From assembly GCF_000970345.1 (NCBI RefSeq), contig NZ_LAQU01000024.1, positions 1 through 64,000 on the forward strand: DNA of 64,000 bases, written 5' to 3'. Of this stretch, positions 1 through 7,959 are shown piece after piece. The stretch comes from Robbsia andropogonis (GTDB lineage Bacteria; Pseudomonadota; Gammaproteobacteria; Burkholderiales; Burkholderiaceae). The notes under the pieces were generated by a model that saw only the letters and a program-made list of their open reading frames with translations, ran no database searches and had not been told where the DNA came from. Positions within the stretch are counted from its first letter, which is position 1. Every line of letters begins with the position of its first letter. The translations under genes and the position numbers were made by a program.

Positions 1-1
1 C

Positions 2-178
2 TCAATAGTGACTGCTACCACACGCCTCCATGACGACGCGGCAAGGTGTGCGATTCGAGAAGAAAGTCAATATCTGCTGCCGCTTCAAGACCTTGCGCTG
101 GATGACGCTCGGTGAGCCCTCCACGAAATGCAACTGGAACACCGTCTTCGCCAAATCGATTGCGATAATCTCGTTCAT
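2..178 (-). pseudogene. IS110-family transposase, N-terminal fragment with premature stop
   Basis: Reading leftward from the ATG at 178 gives MNEIIAIDLAKTVFQLH followed by a stretch ending MEACGSSHY and then TGA at 4-2. The IAIDLAK..FQLH start and the MEACGSxHYW block are hallmarks of the DEDD (RuvC-like) domain of IS110-family transposases, where the first Asp is catalytic. The family normally has Trp (TGG) directly after HY; here the codon is TGA, so the reading frame is broken at the window edge. The rest of the element lies outside. The roughly 250 bases between this start and the next gene hold no gene; 300-360 is very AT-rich. Confidence 0.75.
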
Positions 179-429
179 TTTGCATCTCCTAGTGAAAGGC
201 TTCTTATGCGGGTCAGGTCATGCTAGCACTGTGGCGCTGTCGATTCGTTAGGTTGGCACCTGGGATTGGCGGGAGGCGGCCATTCCATCTAAAAAGTTTC
301 TACACACGATTGGTTGATAATTTATATTATGTTAAATAAAATATCTACATATGAGAATTTCCCAGCTATCACACAAAGTTGGGGCGACGCGGTCGATTCA
401 GGCGACGGTTTCCACTTTCGTGATCGATG

Positions 430-1566
430 TTATCGGGCGACTTCACGATAAAGCGTAATCACGCTGCCGTCCTGCTGCACACCCAATTGCGGTATTGCCA
501 CCCCCAGGCCGGCTCCGTGACCTGCACTGGCATAGCCGATGCGGATCTCTGCACAGCCATCTCGGTACAGAAACTGCAAATGATCGTGGTAACAGTGAAA
601 CTCTGCAGAAATCACGTTCTGCCGGGCCGCGGCAAAGTGCAAGGTCGCGGCTTGTGCAATCGCAGTGGAAAAACACTGTGGCGTAGATCTGAGCTGCGCA
701 CGCACTGCGAGGTCGTCCAGTGAGATGCCGCCGCTGAAACCGCCACATAACGGCAGACAATACTGGAGGTAACCCACAGCCTTTGTGTTAACCAAACCCT
801 CAAACGCGCTGAAACGAAACTCTCCCTCGTTGCCGATCACCGGCAACATCGTCTCATTGATACGCGACATGGTTTGAACATCGTCGGTCCCGACCGGTGC
901 TTGAATGGCGGCAGGCTTGAACGCGGCAAGTGCCTTGGTCCACGTCTCTACAGAGCCATCGCTTAACTGGTTCACCGCATCAACCCAGAGCGTCGCACTG
1001 TCGCCTATCGTCTCCCGGACCGCGCTTACCCGTGCGAGATCCTCCTGCAGCGTCAGACCTGCGATCTTCATTTTATAAGCGGTAAATCCCGCATTTCGAT
1101 ACGCGCGAAACTCCGTGCGCAGATCGTCGAGGGAATACGTATCGCGATATAAACCGCCGCTCGCATAGACCGGGGCGCTCTCGGAAACACCGCCCAGATA
1201 GCGCCATAATGGTAAGCGTTGCCCTTTTGCAACAGCGTCCCAAAGCGCGATATCAACAGCGCTGACGGCAGCCGAGACTGCCCACGGCATATCCGATGAG
1301 ATTTCCTGCATTAGTGCAGCGGCTGCATCTCTTGGTGACTCGATGCAACGTCCGATCAACCGCGGTGCCACCTGCTCTGCCAGAAGCGCCAAGACGGCTT
1401 CGCAATTGGTGTATTGGGACCAGCCCTCTCCCACGCCCACCTCACCGGATGCCATTTCTATCAGCAATAATGGAGCACGCCGTTCATGCCAGCGAAAAAC
1501 AGGATTCCACGCCCTGCCATCGAGCTGGCGAGAAAACGCTAATACCGTGACTTTGGCAATTTTCAT
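430..1566 (-). CDS. Divergent enolase-superfamily (MR/MLE type) protein, possible amino or imino acid racemase/dehydratase
   Basis: This 378-residue protein has the capping-domain plus barrel layout of the mandelate racemase/muconate lactonizing family. The KxK motif (K165-M-K167) and the first metal ligand (D196 in LWVDA) are visible. The usual second metal-ligand motif (EEP) reads Q222-A223-P, the VQPD motif reads LQYC, and the final His-containing segment reads TPQCFS. Several canonical catalytic or metal residues are therefore replaced, although E247/E249 remain near the third ligand. It lies 22 bases after a polar amino acid permease and is the last gene of an operon with an OCD-family reductase. 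Some enolase-superfamily members act on hydroxyprolines in such settings, but the missing residues make its activity uncertain. Confidence 0.75.
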   Translation of the reverse strand: MKIAKVTVLAFSRQLDGRAWNPVFRWHERRAPLLLIEMASGEVGVGEGWSQYTNCEAVLALLAEQVAPRLIGRCIESPRDAAAALMQEISSDMPWAVSAAVSAVDIALWDAVAKGQRLPLWRYLGGVSESAPVYASGGLYRDTYSLDDLRTEFRAYRNAGFTAYKMKIAGLTLQEDLARVSAVRETIGDSATLWVDAVNQLSDGSVETWTKALAAFKPAAIQAPVGTDDVQTMSRINETMLPVIGNEGEFRFSAFEGLVNTKAVGYLQYCLPLCGGFSGGISLDDLAVRAQLRSTPQCFSTAIAQAATLHFAAARQNVISAEFHCYHDHLQFLYRDGCAEIRIGYASAGHGAGLGVAIPQLGVQQDGSVITLYREVAR

Positions 1567-1588
1567 CGCGCTGCTTGGGTGCCGTGCA

Positions 1589-2308
1589 TCACGCTACGGT
1601 GCTTACCGACAGATGCGATTGTGCTGCGGTGCGTTTGCGATGAATGCGCTTTTCAAGATAACTAGCGAAACGTGTGAGCGAGAAACATATCGCAAAATAA
1701 CCCAGCGAAAGCAAAAAGAACACCTGGAACGGCTGTGTCAATAGACTGTTATTAACTTGATTTGCAGCATACGTCAGTTCTTGCACGCCGATCACATAAC
1801 CGAGAGACGTGTCCTTGATAGTGGTGACGAATACCCCGACCATGCTAGGCAGCATATTGTATAGCGCCTGCGGCAGGATGACGTAACGCATCCGGTCGAC
1901 GTAGTTCAAGCCCAAGGCTGCGGCTGCCTGCACCTGCCCATTCGGCAAGGCTTCGATGCCCGCCCGGACCACTTCCGCTAGATACATGGCTTCGAATATC
2001 ACCAATGTGCAGACCATAGCGGTAAAGCCACTCAGCGGGCGCCCGATCACGATTGGCAATAGGAAATAAATACTGAAAATCAGCATCACCAGCGGGATGC
2101 TTCGGACAAGGTAGCGCAGCAATGTCGCCGGCCGACGGATCCATCCTATCGCGCTCAACTGCGCGAGTGCGATAAGCACACTGAGGGGAAAGGCCAGGCC
2201 AATGCCGACTATCGAAAGAATAAGCGTGGCAGCAATGCCGCCCAAAGGACCATTGGGATAGGTGCCTATCAACATCAACAGCCAGTTGTCGCGAATGATC
2301 TCCAGCAT
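1589..2308 (-). CDS. Polar amino acid ABC transporter permease (HisM/GlnP type)
   Basis: This is an inner-membrane permease of the polar amino acid uptake family. It has several hydrophobic segments and the coupling (EAA) region EVVRAGIEALPNGQVQAAAALGLN, which contacts the ATPase. I place the start at MLEIIRDNW because GAGGT lies just upstream; a longer frame would run back into the preceding gene. It begins 4 bases after that permease gene ends, so the two are probably co-translated and form a heteromeric channel. The C-terminus ends in a basic tail. No ATPase gene is present in this operon. Confidence 0.88.
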   Translation of the reverse strand: MLEIIRDNWLLMLIGTYPNGPLGGIAATLILSIVGIGLAFPLSVLIALAQLSAIGWIRRPATLLRYLVRSIPLVMLIFSIYFLLPIVIGRPLSGFTAMVCTLVIFEAMYLAEVVRAGIEALPNGQVQAAAALGLNYVDRMRYVILPQALYNMLPSMVGVFVTTIKDTSLGYVIGVQELTYAANQVNNSLLTQPFQVFFLLSLGYFAICFSLTRFASYLEKRIHRKRTAAQSHLSVSTVA

Positions 2309-2312
2309 CTGC

Positions 2313-3011
2313 CTACCTCGAAACAATACTGAAACGCCGCGACAGCCAAGCCCCAACGCCCATCAGAGTCAGCGCAAGAACGACATAAAGGACCGTGCTA
2401 ACGCCATAAATATCCAGCGTCTGAAAGGTATTGCTGGCAATTTCTTTTGTCGCGTACGTCAATTCGATGGCGCCCACAATCATGGCAAGACTCGACGTTT
2501 TGACCAGTAAAACACTCCCGCTGATCAAAGGCGGCAATGCCTTCCTCATTGCCTGCGGCAGGATGACGTAGCGCATCGTGCCAAGGTAACTAAGTCCCAG
2601 CGCTTTTGCTGCCTGACGTTGCCCCAGCGAAACACCTCGGAGACCACTGCGGATGTCTTCGGCAAGATAGGCGCTGTAGTAAAGTCCAATTGCGATAGCG
2701 GTGAAAAAATATTCGCTGTGATTGGCATTTGCCCAATCTTGAATGGATTGGGGCATCACATTGGATACGCCGAAGTACCAAAGGAAGATATGCACCAAAG
2801 GGGGCACATTCCGCTGATATTCGATAAAGCAGACGACCAGGAACGCGACGATCCGGATCTTACTCATCCGGATCGTCGCAAGCGCAATGCCAAACAGAAA
2901 AGCAAGCAGCCAACTGCCGAGGGACAGCAGGATCGTCCCGAGCAGACCCGTCGCCAACAAACGGATATTATCGGGCGTCAGAATCGACAGATGGCTTGAG
3001 AGCGAACCCAT
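2313..3011 (-). CDS. Polar amino acid ABC transporter permease (HisQ/GlnP type)
   Basis: This 232-residue permease is the partner of the following one. The N-terminal segment GLLGTILLSLGSWLLAFLFG is the first membrane helix. The EAA loop reads EDIRSGLRGVSLGQRQAAKALGLSYLG, typical of permeases for glutamate, glutamine, histidine and related solutes. The ATG at 3011 lacks a strong ribosome binding site. An 85-base gap separates it from the upstream binding-protein gene. Together with that protein it should import a polar or imino acid for the OCD-family enzyme of the same operon. Confidence 0.88.
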   Translation of the reverse strand: MGSLSSHLSILTPDNIRLLATGLLGTILLSLGSWLLAFLFGIALATIRMSKIRIVAFLVVCFIEYQRNVPPLVHIFLWYFGVSNVMPQSIQDWANANHSEYFFTAIAIGLYYSAYLAEDIRSGLRGVSLGQRQAAKALGLSYLGTMRYVILPQAMRKALPPLISGSVLLVKTSSLAMIVGAIELTYATKEIASNTFQTLDIYGVSTVLYVVLALTLMGVGAWLSRRFSIVSR

Positions 3012-3096
3012 GGTGTTTTATTCGACCCGGCTATGCGGTGACTACGTGGGTTGCCATCAGCCCTTGATCGGCTCGATCTTGAAGGAGCGCTTCATT

Positions 3097-3951
3097 TTAT
3101 AAATCGTGCTCGGTCCCATCCATTTGTCGAAGATTTTTTTGCGCTTCGCCGGATGTCTCGATGTCGACCAATGCATCGTTCACCGCCTTGAGCATCGTGC
3201 CCTCGTTTTTGCGAACGCCGAAGCCCCATGTTTCTTCGCCGACGGGGGTATCGATTATCTTATAATTGTCCGCTTGCGCACCCAACTTGCTAACCAGTCG
3301 ACTTGCCACTACCTCGGAAACGCTGAAGGCATCGGCCTTGCCCTGCACCATGGCAGCGAAGGCAGTCGGTGTATCTTCAAAGCCCACCAACACCGCACCC
3401 GGTACGGCATGCTTCACGAAGCCTTCCGTGATGCCCCCTTTAGTGAAACTGATGCGTTTGCCCGACAGGGAAGCCAATGAGGTGTAGCCTCGATCGGCGC
3501 GCACAGTCAATTTATGTTCGCTGACGTAATAGCCGTCGGAGAAATCGACTTGCTGCGCACGTGCCGGTGAATACCCCAGTCCAGCCGCCATGATATCGGC
3601 GCGACCGGCTTGCAGTTCGGGAATGCGTGCTTCGATCGTCACTGGCTTGACCTCGGCTTTGACACCCAGTCGTTTCGCAACGGCCTGACACATATCCACG
3701 TCATACCCCTGCAACTGGCGATCTGCGCCAACGAAACCGAAGGGCTCGAAAGCACCCAACACGCCGCAACGCATCACGCCGCTGGCTTTGACATCGGATA
3801 ATTCATCGGCGTGTGCCACGCTGGCATTGCAGGCAAACCCCAGAACGAGCGCCGATGCAGCCACGTTCAACGCGTGTTTGGAGTTTCCTTTGTAACCATT
3901 TTTGCACAGGCGCTTGACCGTTTTTTTCAACCCGTCGCTTACGACTTGCAT
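3097..3951 (-). CDS. Periplasmic polar amino acid-binding protein
   Basis: This is a solute-binding protein of family 3. After a long basic N-region comes a signal core, ALNVAASALVLGFACNASV, with probable cleavage after AHA. The mature part shows the family pattern: MRCGVLGAFEPFGF, then GYDVDMCQAVAKRLG, then a lobe-2 segment GKRISFTKGG. The start at 3951 (MQVVSDG) is preferred because GGGGAG sits 7 bases upstream; a longer frame reaching 4017 overlaps the upstream gene and lacks such a site. It lies between the OCD-family gene and the permeases and should deliver the substrate to them. Confidence 0.88.
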   Translation of the reverse strand: MQVVSDGLKKTVKRLCKNGYKGNSKHALNVAASALVLGFACNASVAHADELSDVKASGVMRCGVLGAFEPFGFVGADRQLQGYDVDMCQAVAKRLGVKAEVKPVTIEARIPELQAGRADIMAAGLGYSPARAQQVDFSDGYYVSEHKLTVRADRGYTSLASLSGKRISFTKGGITEGFVKHAVPGAVLVGFEDTPTAFAAMVQGKADAFSVSEVVASRLVSKLGAQADNYKIIDTPVGEETWGFGVRKNEGTMLKAVNDALVDIETSGEAQKNLRQMDGTEHDL

Positions 3952-4006
3952 TGCATTCTCCCCGAGGACAACTTTCGCCGTTTGATGTACTGCGTTGGAC
4001 AAGCGC

Positions 4007-4930
4007 TTATTGACCAATCCGCGCCGTGATGGTTTTCTTTGCGACGCGGCAGGCAGCCAGATCCCAGGCGGCGCACCCTACTGTCTTCAGCAAGACCGGA
4101 GCAGTGATGTCGAGTGTTCCATCCAGCGCCTGCGCCATAGAGGCAACCGTCGTCCAATCGATGCCGGCCTGAATCAAATCGCCCGCCTCGTGACGCGCGC
4201 CCAATGGATCGTCTACCACTACGTAGCTGGAGTCCACCGTACACTGCCCTAACTCCGCGGCATCCGGCGTGAACGCCCCTACGCCTATTACAAGACGGCC
4301 GACGCGTGCCGGGCTTGTGTAGACCGGCGACTTGCTGGTTGTAACCGTCACTACCACGTCCATTTCGTCCGGAATAACATCGCTCTCAAGTGCGCGGAGT
4401 TCCGGAACGTCCACAACGTGTTTGCGCACAAAATGCCGCGCACTATCCTGTGACCGGCCCTTGATGTAAATCCGTGTCTGCGGGAATGCGGCTGCCAGTG
4501 CGTGTACATGGTGTACCGCCTGCGTGCCTGTGCCGACGATCAACACATTATTCGGGATCGACTTATAGAAGGTCTGAATCCCTAACATCGTGACCGCGGC
4601 AGTACGCCGCCCTGTCACGGTCGGGCCATCCAACACAAACAGCATTTCCCCCGTCACTGCGTCGCAAGCAATCACTTGCCCATGGATGGTCGGTAGTGCC
4701 TTCGTGCCGTTTTGGGGACACACATTCACTAGCTTGTGAATCGCCATGTCGGCTGCACTCGACGGCATAGACAACATCACGCCACCCGCCTGTAACGGTA
4801 CGACCAGTCGCTCCGGGCTGACGATCTCCGCGCCCGCATATTGCGTGATCGCTACGCGTAAGGCAGCGACCAGTTCGACGTAATCGAGTAAGGCCGCCGT
4901 GCCGGTCGCGTCAAAGGTCTGAGTGGTCAT
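4007..4930 (-). CDS. Ornithine cyclodeaminase/mu-crystallin family protein, probable delta1-pyrroline-2-carboxylate reductase
   Basis: This 307-residue protein belongs to the OCD/mu-crystallin family. K66 in HKLVN and the TGRRTAA block (about 106-112) fit the substrate pocket, and the Rossmann motif GTGTQA lies at 133-138. Many members without strict ornithine cyclodeaminase features reduce delta1-pyrroline-2-carboxylate or delta1-piperideine-2-carboxylate to L-proline or L-pipecolate with NAD(P)H. It is the first gene of the operon with a polar amino acid importer and an enolase-superfamily protein, which fits catabolism of a hydroxyproline or D-amino acid. Alanine dehydrogenase or a true cyclodeaminase are alternatives that the sequence alone cannot exclude. 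Confidence 0.8.
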   Translation of the reverse strand: MTTQTFDATGTAALLDYVELVAALRVAITQYAGAEIVSPERLVVPLQAGGVMLSMPSSAADMAIHKLVNVCPQNGTKALPTIHGQVIACDAVTGEMLFVLDGPTVTGRRTAAVTMLGIQTFYKSIPNNVLIVGTGTQAVHHVHALAAAFPQTRIYIKGRSQDSARHFVRKHVVDVPELRALESDVIPDEMDVVVTVTTSKSPVYTSPARVGRLVIGVGAFTPDAAELGQCTVDSSYVVVDDPLGARHEAGDLIQAGIDWTTVASMAQALDGTLDITAPVLLKTVGCAAWDLAACRVAKKTITARIGQ

Positions 4931-5186
4931 ATAAGCAAAATCGTGACGATAACGGAAAAGGGGAAGTCGAGCTGCGGCAAATGGCTAGCCGTTTTCAGGT
5001 CGCCCTATTTTGTGCGAATCTATACCAATATTGGCGCAAAATAAACCAGAATAAATTCGTCCTCAGCGAAGCTGGACTCAGAATGTACCAAAATACCGCG
5101 TTACCTATGCTTTTCTGACACTTTCAAAGCGTTGCTAGATTTCTTGTGTGGTATATTAAAAACCAATTTTCCGTTGAGGTTAAGCG
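4931..5186. promoter_or_regulatory. Divergent promoter region between OCD operon and GntR regulator
   Basis: The region contains the perfect palindrome CCAATATTGG (5025-5034), a TACC repeat pair in gTACCAAAATACC (about 5095), and GTGGTATATTAAAAACC just upstream of the GntR gene. The repeated TACCA/TGGTA words are plausible operator half-sites for the adjacent FadR-type regulator. The spacing is not regular enough to name one operator with confidence. Confidence 0.4.
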
Positions 5187-5945
5187 ATGACAGCCACGAG
5201 ACTGGCATTCGAGGGAGAGTTTCGGCCGCTGCAGATCTATGAACAAGTCTCCGAGAAAATCCGTGAAGGGATACGCTCGGGTCACTTCAGCGCAGATACG
5301 CGATTGCCATCGGAGCGTGAATTAGCCGCGCGCTTCGGCGTGGGGCGACCGGCCGTCCGAGAAGCCATCGGTGCCTTGCAAAATGAAGGTCTTGTGCTCA
5401 CCAAGCCGAATTCAGGCACTTACGTTGCGCCGATGGCGGCGGAAGTGCTGGCAAACGCCGCGAACCGCAGCCTAAGCGATGCCGCGAGTAACGTCGAACA
5501 GGCACCCTCCGACTTCAGCCCAAGCGCAACATTGGATGTACGTTTGATTCTGGAGCCCGCCATCGCACGCCGTGCTGCGGCGGGAGCCCAACGCGACAAT
5601 CAAGCGGAACGTTACCTCGATCAGATGGAAACGGTCACCGATATCAACGACCCGGCACAGCGAGCGCTGTGGAATAACAGTGATCGGCTATTTCATAGAC
5701 AACTTTCTGCAATGACCGGCGATGCGCTACTCGTGAAAATTGCCGAAGAAATTGCGCGGACGATGGATCAACCCTTATGGAAGCGTATCAAGGACGATGG
5801 CATTTACGACCCCAATCGCATTCGCCTTTATGTCGCCGAACACCGCTTGATCTATGAGGCCATCGTCGTTGGCGACGCGGATGCCGCAGCGTTCTACGTG
5901 GAGCAGCACATTCATCGTGTGCGCCGCGATATCGCACCGAAATAA
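5187..5945 (+). CDS. GntR-family transcriptional regulator, FadR/FCD subfamily
   Basis: The protein has 252 residues. A winged helix-turn-helix occupies about 15-80 (typical words LPSERELAARFGVGRPAVREAI and GLVLTKPNSGTYV). A helical FCD ligand-binding domain follows from about 115 (DVRLILEPAIARRAA ... LFHRQL ... EHRLIYEAI ... HIHRVRRD), with the acidic and His residues that usually bind a metal and carboxylate ligand. GAGG precedes the ATG. It is divergent from the OCD/ABC/enolase operon and probably represses it until the imported amino acid or a product binds. Confidence 0.9.
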   Translation: MTATRLAFEGEFRPLQIYEQVSEKIREGIRSGHFSADTRLPSERELAARFGVGRPAVREAIGALQNEGLVLTKPNSGTYVAPMAAEVLANAANRSLSDAASNVEQAPSDFSPSATLDVRLILEPAIARRAAAGAQRDNQAERYLDQMETVTDINDPAQRALWNNSDRLFHRQLSAMTGDALLVKIAEEIARTMDQPLWKRIKDDGIYDPNRIRLYVAEHRLIYEAIVVGDADAAAFYVEQHIHRVRRDIAPK

Positions 5946-5982
5946 TATCTAAAATCGCCGTCATGTCTATCTATCGATAAAT

Positions 5983-5996
5983 GGCTCTGGTGCAAA
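5983..5996 (+). repeat. Left terminal inverted repeat of an IS6-family element
   Basis: GGCTCTGGTGCAAA resembles the conserved IS6/IS26-type terminus (GGnnCTGTTGCAAA) and lies 47 bases before the transposase start, the normal distance. I could not find the matching right end after the gene, so the element seems truncated or too decayed there. It sits only 37 bases beyond the GntR stop codon. Confidence 0.65.
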
Positions 5997-6042
5997 TAGG
6001 CGGTGCGAGTCGGTTAAAGTATCGAGCCCAACAATCGGGTGA

Positions 6043-6788
6043 ATGCTGATGAGCAAGCGCAAAGACCAGCCGGGGCTATTTGATGGTCGACATTTTGATC
6101 GAAAAATCATCGTGCTGTGCTTGCGCTGGTACCTTCGCTACAAGCTCAGCCTGCGCGATCTGGTGGAAATGATGGCTGAGCGCGGTTTATCGCTGGCTCA
6201 CACCACGATCATGCGCTGGGTGAAGCGCTTTACCCCGGAGTTCGTTAAACGCTGGAACCGATTCGTGATCCCTTCGGGTCGCTCGTGGCGGGTCGATGAG
6301 ACCGATATGAGGATTCGCGGCAGATGGGTCTACCTGTACCAGGCGGTTGATCGAGATGGCCATACAGTGAACTTCTTACTCAGGGCCAAAAGCGCCGTGG
6401 CTGCAGCCAAAGCCTTTTTTCGCAAGGCGATCATGCACCAGGGCTAGCCACCAGAGACTACACGCTCGATGGTTACGCTGCCTCGCACCGCGCGTTGCGG
6501 GAGATGAAGGCCGATGGCCTGCTGCCCGAAGACACGAAGGTCCGATGCTCGACGTGTCTGAACAATATGGTTGAGCAGGACCAACGAAACATCAAGCCCA
6601 GAACGCACGTGATACTCGGCTTCAAACGGTTCAGAGATGCCGCGGCAACGATCTCGGGCATCGAATTGATGTATCGCATTCGCAAGGGCTAGTTCGATCT
6701 GACCAAACTCGGTCTCGCAATCCTGCGCAACACGTTCGATGTTGGCCTGGTGCTGGCGCCGGAGTTGGTGATGTGGAAGCACGACTGA
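6043..6788 (+). pseudogene. IS6-family (IS26-like) transposase, broken by frameshift and amber codon
   Basis: The first 134 codons read as a normal IS6 transposase: LRWYLRYKLSLRDLVEMM, the HTTIMRWVKRF helix-turn-helix, then the DDE core with RVDET and YLYQAVDRDG. At about 6445 the frame hits TAG; the protein continues one frame over as DYTLDGYAASHRALREMKADG ... FKRFRDAAATISGIELM. A second stop, TAG at 6690-6692, replaces the usual Gln of the KGQFDLTKLGL block, and translation of that frame would end at 6788. With two lesions the transposase cannot be active in cis. The element marks an old insertion between the GntR gene and the LysR module. Confidence 0.85.
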
Positions 6789-6896
6789 CTGACGTTTAAT
6801 CCGGCCACTGACATTAAGAAGCACAGGGTCCGGTGCGAGATAAGCGATGTCGGTTAAAGCATAAAAAATCCAAAGGTAACAACCAGACTACTTCAT

Positions 6897-7841
6897 TCAA
6901 ATCCCTACCGCTCCTCCCAGTAAGGCCTCGCCCAGTTGTCGCCAGAGATAGGCCGCCGCAGGCGAGGCGCGCCGACCTACACGCCGGACGAGTTGGCGCG
7001 AGAAATCTCGTGCGATGGGGTGATCAATGTCTAATGCGACCAGCAACCCCGCATTAACGTACAGGCGCGCCGTTTGTCGTGACATGAAGGCCACGCCCAG
7101 GCCAGCTGCCGCAATGGCTTGCGCGGCGGAAAAGAGATCACATCGTACGGCGGCGGACAAGGTCATTCCCTCTGCCCTGGCCATCGCATCAACATACTGC
7201 TGAATCGCAAAGTGTTCCGGCATGAAGATCAAGCGATGAGCAGCCAGATCAGCCACGCGAAGCGGCACTTCCTGTTTGGCCAGGTCATGGTCAGGACTCA
7301 CCAAGGCGCAGATCGGTGCGCCCTTGAACGCGCGAGCACGAATTGCCGGTTCGCGGCTTGCTCCCGCGCATAAACCCAGATCCGCCACGTCATCGCGGAC
7401 CATCGCCAATACTTGCGCGGTTGCACCAGCACGCAAGTCGACGACAATATCCGGATACTCCCCACTGAAGCGGGACAGCGCGCCGGCCAACAGATTTTCC
7501 ACGAAACCCTCGCCAACGGCGATCGTGACTCGTCCTTGTCGCAGCCCCCGGTAGGCCTCAAGTTGCATGACAATACCGTTTTCGCGGCGTTGGCGGTCAC
7601 GAAAATACTCGATCACACTCATACCGACGTCGCTAACGACCACGCCACGGCCGCGCCGTTGCAATAGGACGACATCAAAAGCGGTTTCCATCTGTGCAAT
7701 TTTACGGCTAATGGCGGAGGGATTGATTCCCAGCGCATCAGCGGCCGCACGGATACCACCGTGGCGTTCGATCGTGTGCAGGTAATGCATGCCGCGCGTG
7801 CTGAGTTTTTCGACACGTGTATCGCTTGGCCAATCGGACAT
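6897..7841 (-). CDS. LysR-family transcriptional regulator
   Basis: The protein has 314 residues. The N-terminal helix-turn-helix (about 16-75; GGIRAAADALGINPSAISRKIAQMETAF) is clear, followed by a periplasmic-binding-like effector domain (GRVTIAVGEGFVENLLAGAL onward). It is divergent from the M20 amidohydrolase and MHS transporter genes and probably controls them. GGAG precedes the ATG at 7841. A perfect 14-bp inverted repeat starts 10 bases upstream of its start codon, so autoregulation is likely. The effector may be the amidohydrolase substrate or product. Confidence 0.9.
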   Translation of the reverse strand: MSDWPSDTRVEKLSTRGMHYLHTIERHGGIRAAADALGINPSAISRKIAQMETAFDVVLLQRRGRGVVVSDVGMSVIEYFRDRQRRENGIVMQLEAYRGLRQGRVTIAVGEGFVENLLAGALSRFSGEYPDIVVDLRAGATAQVLAMVRDDVADLGLCAGASREPAIRARAFKGAPICALVSPDHDLAKQEVPLRVADLAAHRLIFMPEHFAIQQYVDAMARAEGMTLSAAVRCDLFSAAQAIAAAGLGVAFMSRQTARLYVNAGLLVALDIDHPIARDFSRQLVRRVGRRASPAAAYLWRQLGEALLGGAVGI

Positions 7842-7850
7842 GACTCCGCT

Positions 7851-7884
7851 CCCATAATGTTGCCTATCAAGGCAACATTATGGG
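7851..7884. promoter_or_regulatory. Perfect 14-bp inverted repeat, probable LysR operator
   Basis: The left arm CCCATAATGTTGCC (7851-7864), a 6-base spacer and the right arm GGCAACATTATGGG (7871-7884) match at every position. The inner part satisfies the T-N11-A shape of LysR sites. It lies between the divergent lysR and amidohydrolase genes. As RNA it would also form a strong hairpin directly in front of the lysR ribosome binding site. Confidence 0.75.
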
Positions 7885-7959
7885 CCTCGATAAGTCATTT
7901 TTGGCTGTTTTTTGCGATGGGATACTCGACCCGTTATTTTGAGTGTTTGGAGCGTGTTC

